Assembly (NCBI GenBank): GCA_016860845.1 | Contig: BOKF01000035.1 | Location: forward strand, 1 to 64,000 | Source: Chloroflexota bacterium | Lineage (GTDB): Bacteria > Chloroflexota > Anaerolineae > 4572-78 > J111 | Direction of reading: 5' to 3' | Length of the DNA stretch: 64,000 bases | In this document: one piece after another, positions 24,455-32,702 of the stretch | Layout: each line of letters begins with the position of its first letter | Position numbering within the stretch: position 1 is the stretch's first letter | The notes under the pieces: generated by a model | What the model was told of the DNA's origin: nothing | The model's input: only the letters and a program-made list of their open reading frames with translations | Databases searched by the model: none | Translations under genes and position numbers: made by a program

Positions 24455-25465
24455 CTACCCTGCGACCTGCTGCCTAAAAACCGGCATGACTTCCTGCGCC
24501 AGCAATTTCAACTCGTTCATAATAAAATCGTGCGGGATGCCGGGGAAATAGAGCCGGCAGATGAGATGATCCACACCGAAGGTATCCACAAACTTTTGCA
24601 ACTGCTTGATGACCGTCTCGGGGCTGCCGACCAAAAAGCGATTGCGACTGATGGCGTCGAACTGGTCCACCGGCGACGAATCTTCGGCCCCAATGAGGGG
24701 ATGCTTCCACTTGCCGCCGCCGTACTCGTCGCGATAGTTAATAAGCAGGTGTTTTTCGGCCATCTCCCGCGCTCTTTCATCCGTTTCGGCAATGACGACC
24801 TCGCGGGTGAGCGGCGTTGGCTTGCCCACAGGGTCCAGGCCGGCTTCGCGCAGATTTTGGCGGTAGACCTCCTGGGCGTCGAGCAGCTTGTCCAGGTGGG
24901 CAGTCGGGCCGGGCACCCAGGCGTCGCCGAGGGTAGCAGCCCGGCGCAGGGCCAGCTCACCCCAGCCGCCTAACCACAAGGGCGGATGAGGCCGGCTGAG
25001 CGGGCGCGGTTCGATCTTTAGTCCTGCGACCTGATAATACGCGCCCTGGAAATTGACTTCCTCCTGCGTCCACAACAGTTTGATGAGCTGCACGGCCTCC
25101 TCAAATCGCCCGCCGCGTTTTTCCAGGGGGACCTGATACAGGGCAAACTCGTCCGGCTTATAGCCGATGGCCGCGCCGAGGATAAAACGCCCGTTGGACA
25201 TGATGTCCAACATCGCCACATCTTCGGCGACGCGGACGGGATGGTAAAAGGGCATGACCATGACATCCGTGCCAAAGAGAATGCGCTCGGTGCGGGTGGC
25301 GATACCGGCCAGGCCAATCAGCGGCGAGGGCCAGTAATGATTTTTGACGCCGTGGTGTTCCTCCAGCCAGACCGAGTCAAATCCTAATTCTTCACCAAGT
25401 AAAACTTCGGCCAGAAATTCCTGGTAATACGCGCCCCCTTCGGTGGGGATAAAGCCAATCTTCAT
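24455..25465 (-). CDS. Luciferase-like (LLM) flavin-dependent oxidoreductase
   Basis: I start at ATG 25465, preceded by AAAGG, since the GTG at 25474 overlaps that ribosome site. The 336-residue TIM barrel has MKIGFIPTEGG, DSVWLEEHHG, ILFGTDVMVMPFYHPVRVAEDVAMLD and GGWGELALRRAATLGDAWVPG, typical of bacterial luciferase-like monooxygenases using FMN or F420. It follows the Urt-like transporter genes and precedes the isochorismatase-like hydrolase. A monooxygenase followed by an isochorismatase-like hydrolase recalls RutA/RutB of pyrimidine degradation, but other Rut genes are not present here. Confidence 0.92.
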   Translation of the reverse strand: MKIGFIPTEGGAYYQEFLAEVLLGEELGFDSVWLEEHHGVKNHYWPSPLIGLAGIATRTERILFGTDVMVMPFYHPVRVAEDVAMLDIMSNGRFILGAAIGYKPDEFALYQVPLEKRGGRFEEAVQLIKLLWTQEEVNFQGAYYQVAGLKIEPRPLSRPHPPLWLGGWGELALRRAATLGDAWVPGPTAHLDKLLDAQEVYRQNLREAGLDPVGKPTPLTREVVIAETDERAREMAEKHLLINYRDEYGGGKWKHPLIGAEDSSPVDQFDAISRNRFLVGSPETVIKQLQKFVDTFGVDHLICRLYFPGIPHDFIMNELKLLAQEVMPVFRQQVAG

Positions 25466-25494
25466 GAGAGTCACCTTTGTTTGAAAAATTTACT

Positions 25495-26190
25495 CTAAAC
25501 CATGAGATAGTCACGAACAACTTTATGGCTCTGCAAGACCGTGACATCGCCGGCATCTACAATGCGGCCTTTTTCTAAAACGTAACCCCGGCTGGCTACC
25601 GACAGGGCAAAGGGCAGATTTTGCTCGGCCAGCAGGAAGGTCATGCCCTCATTCCTGAGGCGAATGATCAACTGGCCAATGGCGTCAACAATCAGTGGAG
25701 CCAGCCCTTCCGACGGCTCATCCAACAGCATAAGATCAGGCTGGCTGGCCAGGGTCCGGCCAATGGCCAGCATTTGCTGCTCGCCGCCGCTGAGGGTATT
25801 GCCTTTCTGGTCCAGGCGTTCGGATAGAACCGGGAAATAATCAAAAATCACCTCAGGCATGGCCTGAGACTGGGCGTGATGAGTCAGGGAACCGAGGCGC
25901 AGGTTATCTCGCACCGAGATGTCGGGGAAGATGCGCCGGCCCTGCGGCACCCAGCCCAGGCCGCGCTTGGCCCGCAGATGGGTGGGGTCGCCGGAAATGT
26001 TGGCCCCTTTGAATAAAATGCGGCCCTGAGTCTGCCGATTCAACCCCATCAACCCTTCCAACAAAGTTGTCTTACCCATGCCGTTGCGCCCCAACAAGCA
26101 GACCACCTCTCCCGGCTGAATCTCCAGGTTGAGATCGTGGCAAATTACAATCGGCCCATAGCCGAAACTAACATCTTCTAAGGTCAGCAT
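25495..26190 (-). CDS. Urt/Liv-type ABC ATPase (UrtE-like), transporter 2
   Basis: The 231-residue ATPase has YGPIVICHDLNLEI, Walker A GRNGMGKTTL, signature SGGEQQMLAIGRTLA and Walker B LMLLDEPSEGLAPLIV. The GRNGMGKTTL form is typical of UrtE. It shares one base with the end of the preceding UrtD-like gene. It is the last gene of an operon in the order receptor, permease, permease, ATPase D, ATPase E, as in urea/amide transporters. Confidence 0.92.
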   Translation of the reverse strand: MLTLEDVSFGYGPIVICHDLNLEIQPGEVVCLLGRNGMGKTTLLEGLMGLNRQTQGRILFKGANISGDPTHLRAKRGLGWVPQGRRIFPDISVRDNLRLGSLTHHAQSQAMPEVIFDYFPVLSERLDQKGNTLSGGEQQMLAIGRTLASQPDLMLLDEPSEGLAPLIVDAIGQLIIRLRNEGMTFLLAEQNLPFALSVASRGYVLEKGRIVDAGDVTVLQSHKVVRDYLMV

Positions 26191-26927
26191 CAGAGTACCT
26201 TTGTTCCCAAATAAGCTTGTCGCACCTTTTGATCTTGAGCAATATCATCAATCGGCCCTTGAGCCAGTAAACTGCCATGCTGGAGCACGGTGACGATGTG
26301 GCCAATTTCGCGGATAAACTTCAGGTCATGCTCAATAACTACGGTCGTCGTCTCCTGGGCAATCCGCCGGATGAGTTGGGCGGTTTTGTGCGTTTCGGCG
26401 GGGGTCATTCCGGCGGTTGGCTCGTCCAGCAACAGCAGCACCGGCCGGCTGACCAGCACCATCCCGATTTCGAGCCACTGCTTTTCGCCGTGAGAGAGGG
26501 ATTGCGCCGGTAGATGCCGCTTGTCCTGCAACTCGATTGTGCTCAAAATTTCTTCGATGACAGCACTCTCTCCATTGCGCCACGGGACCAGCAGTTCCCG
26601 CATAGCGGCTTTGCCGTTCAAGGCGACCTGCAAATTGGCCAGCACCGAAAGATCACCAAAAATGGTCGGCGATTGAAATTTCCGGCCAATCCCCAGCCGG
26701 CTAATCTGCTGGACCGACAGCCCGTTGAGCATCTGCTCCTTGAAGACAATTTGTCCCTGGTCGGGCTTGATTTTGCCGGAAATCAAGCCAAATAGCGTGC
26801 TTTTACCTGCCCCATTCGGCCCAATGATACAGCGCAGTTCACCTTCGTTAACGCTCAGGGAGAGGTTATTGATCGCAGTCAGGCCGCCGAAATGCTTGGT
26901 TAAACCCCGCAGTTCAAGGATCGCCAT
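26190..26927 (-). CDS. Urt/Liv-type ABC ATPase (UrtD-like), transporter 2
   Basis: The 245-residue ATPase has Walker A GPNGAGKSTLFG, Walker B LLLLDEPTAGM and signature LSHGEKQWLEIGMVL. That signature is characteristic of UrtD rather than LivG. It is 9 bases from the end of the permease gene upstream and shares a base with the UrtE-like gene downstream. It energises import of the ligand bound by the receptor at 28891-30189. Confidence 0.92.
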   Translation of the reverse strand: MAILELRGLTKHFGGLTAINNLSLSVNEGELRCIIGPNGAGKSTLFGLISGKIKPDQGQIVFKEQMLNGLSVQQISRLGIGRKFQSPTIFGDLSVLANLQVALNGKAAMRELLVPWRNGESAVIEEILSTIELQDKRHLPAQSLSHGEKQWLEIGMVLVSRPVLLLLDEPTAGMTPAETHKTAQLIRRIAQETTTVVIEHDLKFIREIGHIVTVLQHGSLLAQGPIDDIAQDQKVRQAYLGTKVL

Positions 26928-26936
26928 AGGATTATT

Positions 26937-27980
26937 TCACCGGGCCAGGGCGCGCCGGAACAGGCGCCGGACAATCCCCACCAGGCCATCCGGCCAGAGG
27001 GCAACGACGACAATAAAGAAGACCCCGATAATCAAGAGCCAATAAAAAACCAGCGTATCACTCAAAAAAGCCTGCAGATAATTGACGACGAGTGCGCCCA
27101 GCACCGCCCCCACCAGGGTTCCCCGTCCGCCGACAGCCACCCAGACGATGATGGCCGTTGAAAAAAGAATACCCATAATCTCAGCCGAGACGAAGCCGAC
27201 CGGCACGTACAGCGCGCCGCTCAAGCCCGCCAGCGCGCCGGAGATGACAAAGACTAACAACTTGATGCCGGGCACGTTATAACCCAGAAACTCGACCCTG
27301 GCTTCGTTGTTGTTGATGGCCCGTAAGATTTGGCCGAAGGGCGCATTGACCAGCCGCCAGATCAAAAAATAAGCCAGGCCGAGGCAAGCGACAACCAGGT
27401 AGTAAGGCAGGAACGTCCCCGTAACTTCAACCTCCCACACTCCCGGCAGGCCCAGGCGGGGATTGGGAAAGCCATACAGGCCGTTGAGGCCGCCGGTAAA
27501 CTCAATCCAGACGATGGCGATGGACTGAAAAATCGTACCGACGGCAAATGTAACAATGGCAAAGTAGACTCCGCCAACGCGCCTGAAAAACATGGCGTAG
27601 CCCAGCAGCGCCGCCAGCAGCGCCGGTAGACCCACCGCCAGCAATACCCCCAAATACGTCGCGCCGGGTATATCACTCAGGTAGCGTAAGGTCAGGGCCA
27701 GGCCATAAGCGCCCAGACCAAAGAAAACGGCGTGGGCAAAATTGAGAATACCGGCATAGCCCCACAACAAATCCAGACTGAGGGCCAGCAGGGCGTAAAC
27801 CAAAAATTTAGCCAGCAGACCCGTCTCGTAGTCGCCGGAAATCCAGGGGAAGACCAGCAACAGGCCAACCGGCAGAACATAGCCAATGATGCTTTTCCAG
27901 CGGCTGCCGACCGCTGTTGTGGCCGTACCCCAGGCTTGGGTCACCGGCTCGACGGAAACTTTGGGTGTCTCGGTGCTCAT
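26937..27980 (-). CDS. Urt/Liv-type ABC permease (UrtC/LivM-like), transporter 2
   Basis: The 347-residue membrane protein has about ten hydrophobic segments. It carries LLWGYAGILNFAHAVFFGLGAYG, YFAIVTFAVGTIFQS and VAVGGRGTLVGAVLGALVVNY, the LivM/UrtC landmarks. Its start overlaps the end of the LivH/UrtB-like gene by four bases (27977-27980). Confidence 0.92.
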   Translation of the reverse strand: MSTETPKVSVEPVTQAWGTATTAVGSRWKSIIGYVLPVGLLLVFPWISGDYETGLLAKFLVYALLALSLDLLWGYAGILNFAHAVFFGLGAYGLALTLRYLSDIPGATYLGVLLAVGLPALLAALLGYAMFFRRVGGVYFAIVTFAVGTIFQSIAIVWIEFTGGLNGLYGFPNPRLGLPGVWEVEVTGTFLPYYLVVACLGLAYFLIWRLVNAPFGQILRAINNNEARVEFLGYNVPGIKLLVFVISGALAGLSGALYVPVGFVSAEIMGILFSTAIIVWVAVGGRGTLVGAVLGALVVNYLQAFLSDTLVFYWLLIIGVFFIVVVALWPDGLVGIVRRLFRRALAR

Positions 27981-28834
27981 GGCGCTTTCCCAAAGAGTCC
28001 CTGCGGGCGCAGCCGAATCGCGATGACGGCCAGGGCCAACACGATCACCTGGGCCACAATCGGTTTCAAAAAGGCAGAAAAGCCGGCCTCGAGCATACCG
28101 ATGAGAACCCCGCCGCCCACCACGCCCAAAAGCTGGCCCAGGCCGCCGATAATCACCACTAAAAAGGTCTGGGCAAAGTAATCCAACCCCATGTTAGGGT
28201 TAATCGCAATCACCGGACTCATCACTGCACCGGCCAGACCGGCCAGACCGGCTCCCAATACAAATACCGCCTGATCTATCCGCGAGGCGTTGATCCCTAA
28301 GGCTTCGGCCATCGCCCGGTCACTGATGGTGGCCTGCACCCGCAGGCCAAAATCGGTCCGCGTGAACAGATAGCCGACCAGCCCAACCACCACCAGCGTA
28401 AAAAGGATAATGGCAATTCGGTACAACGGATAGGAAAATCCGAACATTTGCAATTGGCCGACAATCGGCTGGGTAGCATAACGATGCTCCGGGCCAATCA
28501 CGATCCGAATCAACTCGCGCAGGACAATGCTAATGCCCCATGTCCCCAACAAGGTTTCGATGGGCCGATGGTAGAGGAAGCGAATAAAGCCGCGTTCAAT
28601 CAGCCAGCCCAACAACCCCGTTACCACTGGAGCCAGGATAAACCCCATCCAGAAGGGCGGCAGCCCGACATTTTCAGTGTACCAGACGGTGTAGGCCCCC
28701 AACATAAAGAACTCTCCATGGGCCAGGTTGATCACACCTCGCAGGCCAAAAATGATAGCCAAGCCCAGCGAAATAAGGATGAGGACAGCGGCCAGGCTTA
28801 TTCCGTTGAGAAGTGTCGTCAAGATTGAGTCCAT
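27977..28834 (-). CDS. Urt/Liv-type ABC permease (UrtB/LivH-like), transporter 2
   Basis: The 285-residue membrane protein has LAIIFGLRGVINLAHGEFFMLGAY, LIERGFIRFLYHRPIETLLGTWG and VIIGGLGQLLGVVGGGVLIGMLEA, landmarks of LivH/UrtB. The LLGTWG stretch is more UrtB-like. It follows the receptor gene after a 56-base spacer that contains a strong hairpin, which may lower expression of the membrane parts relative to the receptor. Confidence 0.92.
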   Translation of the reverse strand: MDSILTTLLNGISLAAVLILISLGLAIIFGLRGVINLAHGEFFMLGAYTVWYTENVGLPPFWMGFILAPVVTGLLGWLIERGFIRFLYHRPIETLLGTWGISIVLRELIRIVIGPEHRYATQPIVGQLQMFGFSYPLYRIAIILFTLVVVGLVGYLFTRTDFGLRVQATISDRAMAEALGINASRIDQAVFVLGAGLAGLAGAVMSPVIAINPNMGLDYFAQTFLVVIIGGLGQLLGVVGGGVLIGMLEAGFSAFLKPIVAQVIVLALAVIAIRLRPQGLFGKAP

Positions 28835-28848
28835 TCAATTTTCCAGTT

Positions 28849-28880
28849 ACAGGGGTACGGAATTGAATCCGCACCCCTGT
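28849..28880 (-). promoter_or_regulatory. Intercistronic hairpin between receptor and permease
   Basis: ACAGGGGTACGGAATT and its near-complement GAATCCGCACCCCTGT form a stem of about 13 pairs including a G-U pair. It lies between the receptor stop (28891) and the permease start (28834). Such hairpins often protect the receptor mRNA or reduce read-through; that role is inference. Confidence 0.6.
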
Positions 28881-28890
28881 TCAAATCATC

Positions 28891-30189
28891 CTAAACTACC
28901 TTGTTAGCATCGCAAGCTTCGGGTGGCACAGGGGGGATCAACCCCAGGTCGGCCGCAATATTGAATTTCTTGGGATCTTCAGTTGACTCACCAATCAAGC
29001 AGCGGACGGTGGCGTGGTGTGTCTTTGAATCAATCGTCACCTTGCCCTGCGGCCCATCGAAACTCAGTCCTTCCAGGGCGGTGACTACCGCTTCGGTTTC
29101 AAACGTGCCCGCTTTTTTGCAGGCCTCGGCCCACATATGAATCGCATCGTAGGTGCCTTCGCCGAAGTTGGTCACAATCGCATCAGAACCGGCCACGGCG
29201 GCGTAGTCGGCCAAAAATTTCTTGTTCTCCGGCGTGTCCAGCGACATGAAGTAGGTATTGGTGGAGAGATGTCCCGCCCGAAATTCCGGTGCAATAGAGG
29301 GTGTGACCTCTTCTTGAAAGAAGGTAAAAGCCAATTGGATTTTGTCATTCAAACCAAAGTCAAAGAACTGTTTGAGGAACGTCACCAAATCATTGCCGGC
29401 CACAAAAACAAAGCATACGTCCGGACCGGCCCCTTGCAGCCGCTGAATGATGGCGCTCCAGTCGGAAGTACCCAGGGGAGCTTCCTCCCGGCCCAGGAAT
29501 TTGGCGCTGTTCGCCCCTGCTGCCTTCTCTACGGCATTGATCGAACCAATCCCCCAGGCATAATCTGAACCAATCCCATAGAAAGACTGGGCATTCTTAT
29601 TCTGCATGAGCCACGGCACAAAGGGGTCAATACCCTGGTTGGGCAGGGCCGAGATGTTGAAGAAATAGCGGTTGCAAATGCCACCCTCATAGAAGATTGG
29701 CGAAAGCATTAACTTCTTGTGGGCCAGGGCCACTTTTTCGGCCACGGCAAAACGGCTGTTAGAAAAACCGAAGTCAATAAAGGCGGCCACATCCTTTTGC
29801 TGCACCAACTTCAGACCCTTTTGCACCGCAATATCCACGTTGGTGTTATTATCCTCGATCAGCAGGTCTACCTGCTTACCGAGGACGCCGCCGGCTTTGT
29901 TGATCTCGTCAATGGCCAACTGGGCGGCATTGATGGTTGGCGGCGCGTGGATGCTGCCGATACCGGAGATGGTGGTCATAAAACCCAGGCGGACACGGTC
30001 TTCGCCCCCTTCGGGCTGAGCCTGGTTCGTTGTTGGTTGGGTCGCCCCACAAGCCGCCAGCAACGAAGCTGCCGCCGTCCCGCCGATGAGACCCCCGGCG
30101 ACCTTCAAAAAATCTCGCCGTGACAGGTCACCATCCCGCATTCGTTCGACCAGCAGCCTGACATCTGGACTGTTTTTGAAACGATCCAT
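28891..30189 (-). CDS. UrtA/AmiC-like receptor lipoprotein with twin-arginine motif, transporter 2
   Basis: The 432-residue protein has a long N-region, a twin-arginine motif SRRDFLK (about 23-29) and a lipobox ending LLAAC (Cys about 47), so it is probably a Tat-exported lipoprotein. The mature part is a type I binding fold in the urea/short-chain amide group: VRLGFMTTISGIG, LAIDEINKAGGVLG, FYEGGICNRYFFNISALPNQ and FYGIGSDYAWGIG. It heads the five-gene transporter operon. A candidate palindromic operator lies upstream (30257-30272). Confidence 0.92.
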   Translation of the reverse strand: MDRFKNSPDVRLLVERMRDGDLSRRDFLKVAGGLIGGTAAASLLAACGATQPTTNQAQPEGGEDRVRLGFMTTISGIGSIHAPPTINAAQLAIDEINKAGGVLGKQVDLLIEDNNTNVDIAVQKGLKLVQQKDVAAFIDFGFSNSRFAVAEKVALAHKKLMLSPIFYEGGICNRYFFNISALPNQGIDPFVPWLMQNKNAQSFYGIGSDYAWGIGSINAVEKAAGANSAKFLGREEAPLGTSDWSAIIQRLQGAGPDVCFVFVAGNDLVTFLKQFFDFGLNDKIQLAFTFFQEEVTPSIAPEFRAGHLSTNTYFMSLDTPENKKFLADYAAVAGSDAIVTNFGEGTYDAIHMWAEACKKAGTFETEAVVTALEGLSFDGPQGKVTIDSKTHHATVRCLIGESTEDPKKFNIAADLGLIPPVPPEACDANKVV

Positions 30190-30256
30190 TTTCTCTCTCC
30201 TTCTGTCTACTATTGGATTTCCTCAACTGGGTCAGTCTCAAACCGGAATGCTTATG

Positions 30257-30272
30257 GCAGAACAAGTTCTGC
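30257..30272. promoter_or_regulatory. Candidate operator GCAGAACAAGTTCTGC
   Basis: A 16-base palindrome with 7-base arms around AA lies about 67 bases before the receptor ATG. A TATAAA box on the minus strand (30288-30293) lies 15 bases upstream of it, so a bound protein would sit at or just after the transcription start. The regulator is unknown. Confidence 0.4.
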
Positions 30273-30329
30273 ACTCCAGTTTTTCTTTTTATAGCCGACT
30301 TTTACGAAAACCCTATAGGCAACCTCCTA

Positions 30330-31109
30330 CTATCTCGGCAGAGTCTGGAGAAAGTTACGTAATAACTGCGGCATAACTAGGGTTGGCCGCGCCCCGGCGA
30401 TCATCGCCTCATAGCTGAAACCATGAGGTTCATACACGCGCCGGGTTTTTCGCAAAAAATCGCGCCCGGCCTGCGGCGTCACCTCAAGATGGAACTGCGT
30501 CCCCCACACCGGTTTAGCCCCAATGCGGAAAGCCTGCACTTCTACCCCCGCCGAATAGGCCAAAATTCGCATGTCCGGTTGAGGCAAAACCTCTTCCAAA
30601 TGAAATTGAAACGACGAGAATTGTTCCGGCAGCCCCGCCAACAGCGGATCGTCTTGTCCGGTCCGGCAGACCGGGTACCAACCCAGCTCGACCTGAGAAC
30701 TACGCCCCACCGCTGCAGCGCCGTAATAGGCCCGCCCCAATAACTGCGCCCCAAAACAGACACCCAAAACCGGCATGTCCCGCCGCTCGGCCTGCTCGAT
30801 CAGCTCCAATTCGGCCAAAATCCAGGGCGCGTCTTCAGTCGCCGAGGCCGGCGAACCCGAGATAATCATCCCGTCAAACCTATCGAGAGCAACGGGCCGA
30901 ACCGCTTTCCAAAAATGGTAGGCGCTGACCCGGCAGCCCAAAGCCCGCAACGCCTTACCGAACCAGGCCGTTGCCAAGCGGCGCGGGCTGTTATCCAGAA
31001 CCAAAATGCGCGGTGAGGGCTGACTCTGTAAATCCAATCTAACTACCCGGAAAAATATGCACGCCTTTAACCGTCGTAAACTCTTCCAGCCCCTCAATCC
31101 CCAGTTCAC
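30330..31109 (-). CDS. Class I glutamine amidotransferase-like hydrolase (GMP synthase type)
   Basis: The frame is 259 residues but overlaps the aldehyde dehydrogenase end by about 70 bases; a start near the TTG at about 31035 is equally possible and no clear ribosome site helps. The core shows DGMIISGSPAS, the nucleophile in VLGVCFGAQLLG and the His/Glu in GTQFHLEV. Stand-alone members remove glutamate from gamma-glutamyl amides, as AtdA2 does next to a glutamine-synthetase-like protein and as PuuD does in putrescine breakdown. Its neighbours (aldehyde dehydrogenase, GMC oxidoreductase, glutamine-synthetase-like ligase) support that role here. Confidence 0.85.
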   Translation of the reverse strand: MNWGLRGWKSLRRLKACIFFRVVRLDLQSQPSPRILVLDNSPRRLATAWFGKALRALGCRVSAYHFWKAVRPVALDRFDGMIISGSPASATEDAPWILAELELIEQAERRDMPVLGVCFGAQLLGRAYYGAAAVGRSSQVELGWYPVCRTGQDDPLLAGLPEQFSSFQFHLEEVLPQPDMRILAYSAGVEVQAFRIGAKPVWGTQFHLEVTPQAGRDFLRKTRRVYEPHGFSYEAMIAGARPTLVMPQLLRNFLQTLPR

Positions 31110-32487
31110 GCCCCACCCCGCTGTCTTTATTGCCGCCGACCGGAATCTCCGGGAAGGACTTGTTCCAGACGTTGATCCAGACCGTGCCGGCGTTCAAGCG
31201 CCGGGCGCAGGCATGAGCCGCGTCGAGATTGTTGGTCCAGATACCGGCGGTCAGGCCAAAGGACGAATCGTTGGCCAGCTCGATGGCTTCATCCAGCTCG
31301 CGGTAAGGCATCACCACCACCACCGGCCCGAAAATTTCCTCATCCACAATGCGCATGCCCCGTCGGACCTCACTAAAAATTGTGGGCGAGAGATAGTAGC
31401 CCTGATCATAAACACCGCCCTGGAGCCGCGCGCCGCCGCTTTCCAGCCGCGCGCCCTCATTTTTACCCGACTCGATGTAGCCCAACACCGTTTCAAGTTG
31501 GGCAGCCGAGACCAGCGGTCCCATATCGGCCTGGGCATCGAAGGTCGCCCCCACGCGGATGGCCTGGGTTCTGGTTTTGAAACGCCCCATAAAATCGTCG
31601 TAAATGGCTTCGTGCAGCAGCAGCCGTGAAGGGACGTTACACTGCTGTCCGGCGTTGTAGAAAACCTCCAGCGCCCCACCGACCGCCTTATCCAGATTCG
31701 CATCATGGTGAACAATCATCGGCGATTTACCGCCCAATTCCAGCGACACCCGCTTGAGCGTGGGGGCCGCCTGGGCCAGCAACTGTTTGCCGGTGCTGGT
31801 CTCGCCGGTAAAGGCAATGGCGTTGACCAGATGGCTCTTGACCAGCGCTTCTCCAACCACGGCCCCCTGCCCGGTAACGACATTATAGATCCCTTTAGGC
31901 AGCCCAACTTCGGCTAGCATTGCTCCCAGTTCCAGGCAGGTGATGGGAGTATAACTGGCCGGTTTGACCACCATCGTGCAGCCGGCAGCGAGAGCCGCCG
32001 CTACCTTCCAGGCCGACAGGACCAGCGGAAAGTTCCACGGGCTGATAATACCGACCACGCCCAGCGGCTCGCGCAGGGTCAGGCTGAGGGACTCCGCCGA
32101 ACTCAACACGCTGCGGCCATGCACATTGCGGGCCATGCCGGCGTAGTAATCAAACACGTCGGCCACATACCAGTTGAGCCAGGTCACGGTGTGATACGGC
32201 AGGCCAACCTGGGCTGCTTCCTGCCGTGCTGTTTCGTCGGCCCGCTCGCGCAGCAGGTTGGCGAGCTTGCGCAAAACGGCGGCCCGTTCTCCGCCGCTCA
32301 TGCGTGGCCACGGCCCCTGATCAAACGCTTCACGGGCGACTTGAATAGCCTGCTCCGTATCCTGGGCGTTGCCCTTGGCAAACACGCCCACCAATTCGCC
32401 GGTAGCCGGGCTGCGGCGCTCGTAGGTTTCGCTCGTTGCCGAGGGCAGCCATTCACCGCCGATGTAGAGTTGATAACTGTTTGGCAT
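31039..32487 (-). CDS. Aldehyde dehydrogenase (PuuC-like position in a gamma-glutamyl pathway)
   Basis: I start at ATG 32487 because the longer frame runs into a perfect palindrome at 32513-32542. The 482-residue enzyme oxidises an aldehyde to an acid with NAD(P). It has IISPWNFPLVLSAWKVAAALAAG, FTGETSTGK, LELGGKSPMIV (catalytic Glu), AGQQCNVPSRLLLHE (catalytic Cys) and EEIFGPVVVVMPY. The amidotransferase gene overlaps its end, which indicates tight coupling. Confidence 0.93.
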   Translation of the reverse strand: MPNSYQLYIGGEWLPSATSETYERRSPATGELVGVFAKGNAQDTEQAIQVAREAFDQGPWPRMSGGERAAVLRKLANLLRERADETARQEAAQVGLPYHTVTWLNWYVADVFDYYAGMARNVHGRSVLSSAESLSLTLREPLGVVGIISPWNFPLVLSAWKVAAALAAGCTMVVKPASYTPITCLELGAMLAEVGLPKGIYNVVTGQGAVVGEALVKSHLVNAIAFTGETSTGKQLLAQAAPTLKRVSLELGGKSPMIVHHDANLDKAVGGALEVFYNAGQQCNVPSRLLLHEAIYDDFMGRFKTRTQAIRVGATFDAQADMGPLVSAAQLETVLGYIESGKNEGARLESGGARLQGGVYDQGYYLSPTIFSEVRRGMRIVDEEIFGPVVVVMPYRELDEAIELANDSSFGLTAGIWTNNLDAAHACARRLNAGTVWINVWNKSFPEIPVGGNKDSGVGRELGIEGLEEFTTVKGVHIFPGS

Positions 32488-32512
32488 GCACCTATCCTGT
32501 AAATCGTCATAC

Positions 32513-32542
32513 CGGAGTGTCAAAGTGCACTTTGACACTCCG
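32513..32542. repeat. 30-base perfect palindrome, copy 2 of a family
   Basis: The arm CGGAGTGTCAAAGTG is inverted perfectly, giving a GTGCAC centre. It lies between the aldehyde dehydrogenase start and the SRPBCC/GDH3 gene, beside a TGTCATTCTGAG-type element. Confidence 0.85.
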
Positions 32543-32556
32543 AGAATCCATTCTTA

Positions 32557-32696
32557 TAGAACTTTCGCTTGTCACTGCGTCGCGTGAACGGAGCGAAGCG
32601 GAGTGAAGAATCCCTGAGGTGTTCGATTGCAAGCCAGTGCTGTAGGGATTTTTCGCTCCCTGCGGTCGCTCAAAATGACATATAAGCGAAAGTCCT
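32557..32696. repeat. TGTCATTCTGAG-type inverted repeat element, copy 2
   Basis: The outer arms ACTTTCGCTTGTCA (32561) and TGACATATAAGCGAAAGT (up to 32693) are complementary, as are the inner GAAGAATCC and GGATTTTTC-type arms. It matches the element at 36833-36963 in the core GGAGTGAAGAATCCCT and TTTTTCGCTCC. Confidence 0.85.
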
Positions 32697-32702
32697 GTCT
32701 TA

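Noticed and set aside
23762..25465. Rut pyrimidine degradation locus (LLM plus isochorismatase-like)
   Set aside because: Only two family-level similarities; RutC-F-like genes are missing and the LLM protein lacks anything that singles out RutA.
25495..30189. Calling the second transporter a urea transporter
   Set aside because: Order and motifs are Urt-like, but no urease or other urea genes are present and the receptor's ligand residues cannot be judged here.
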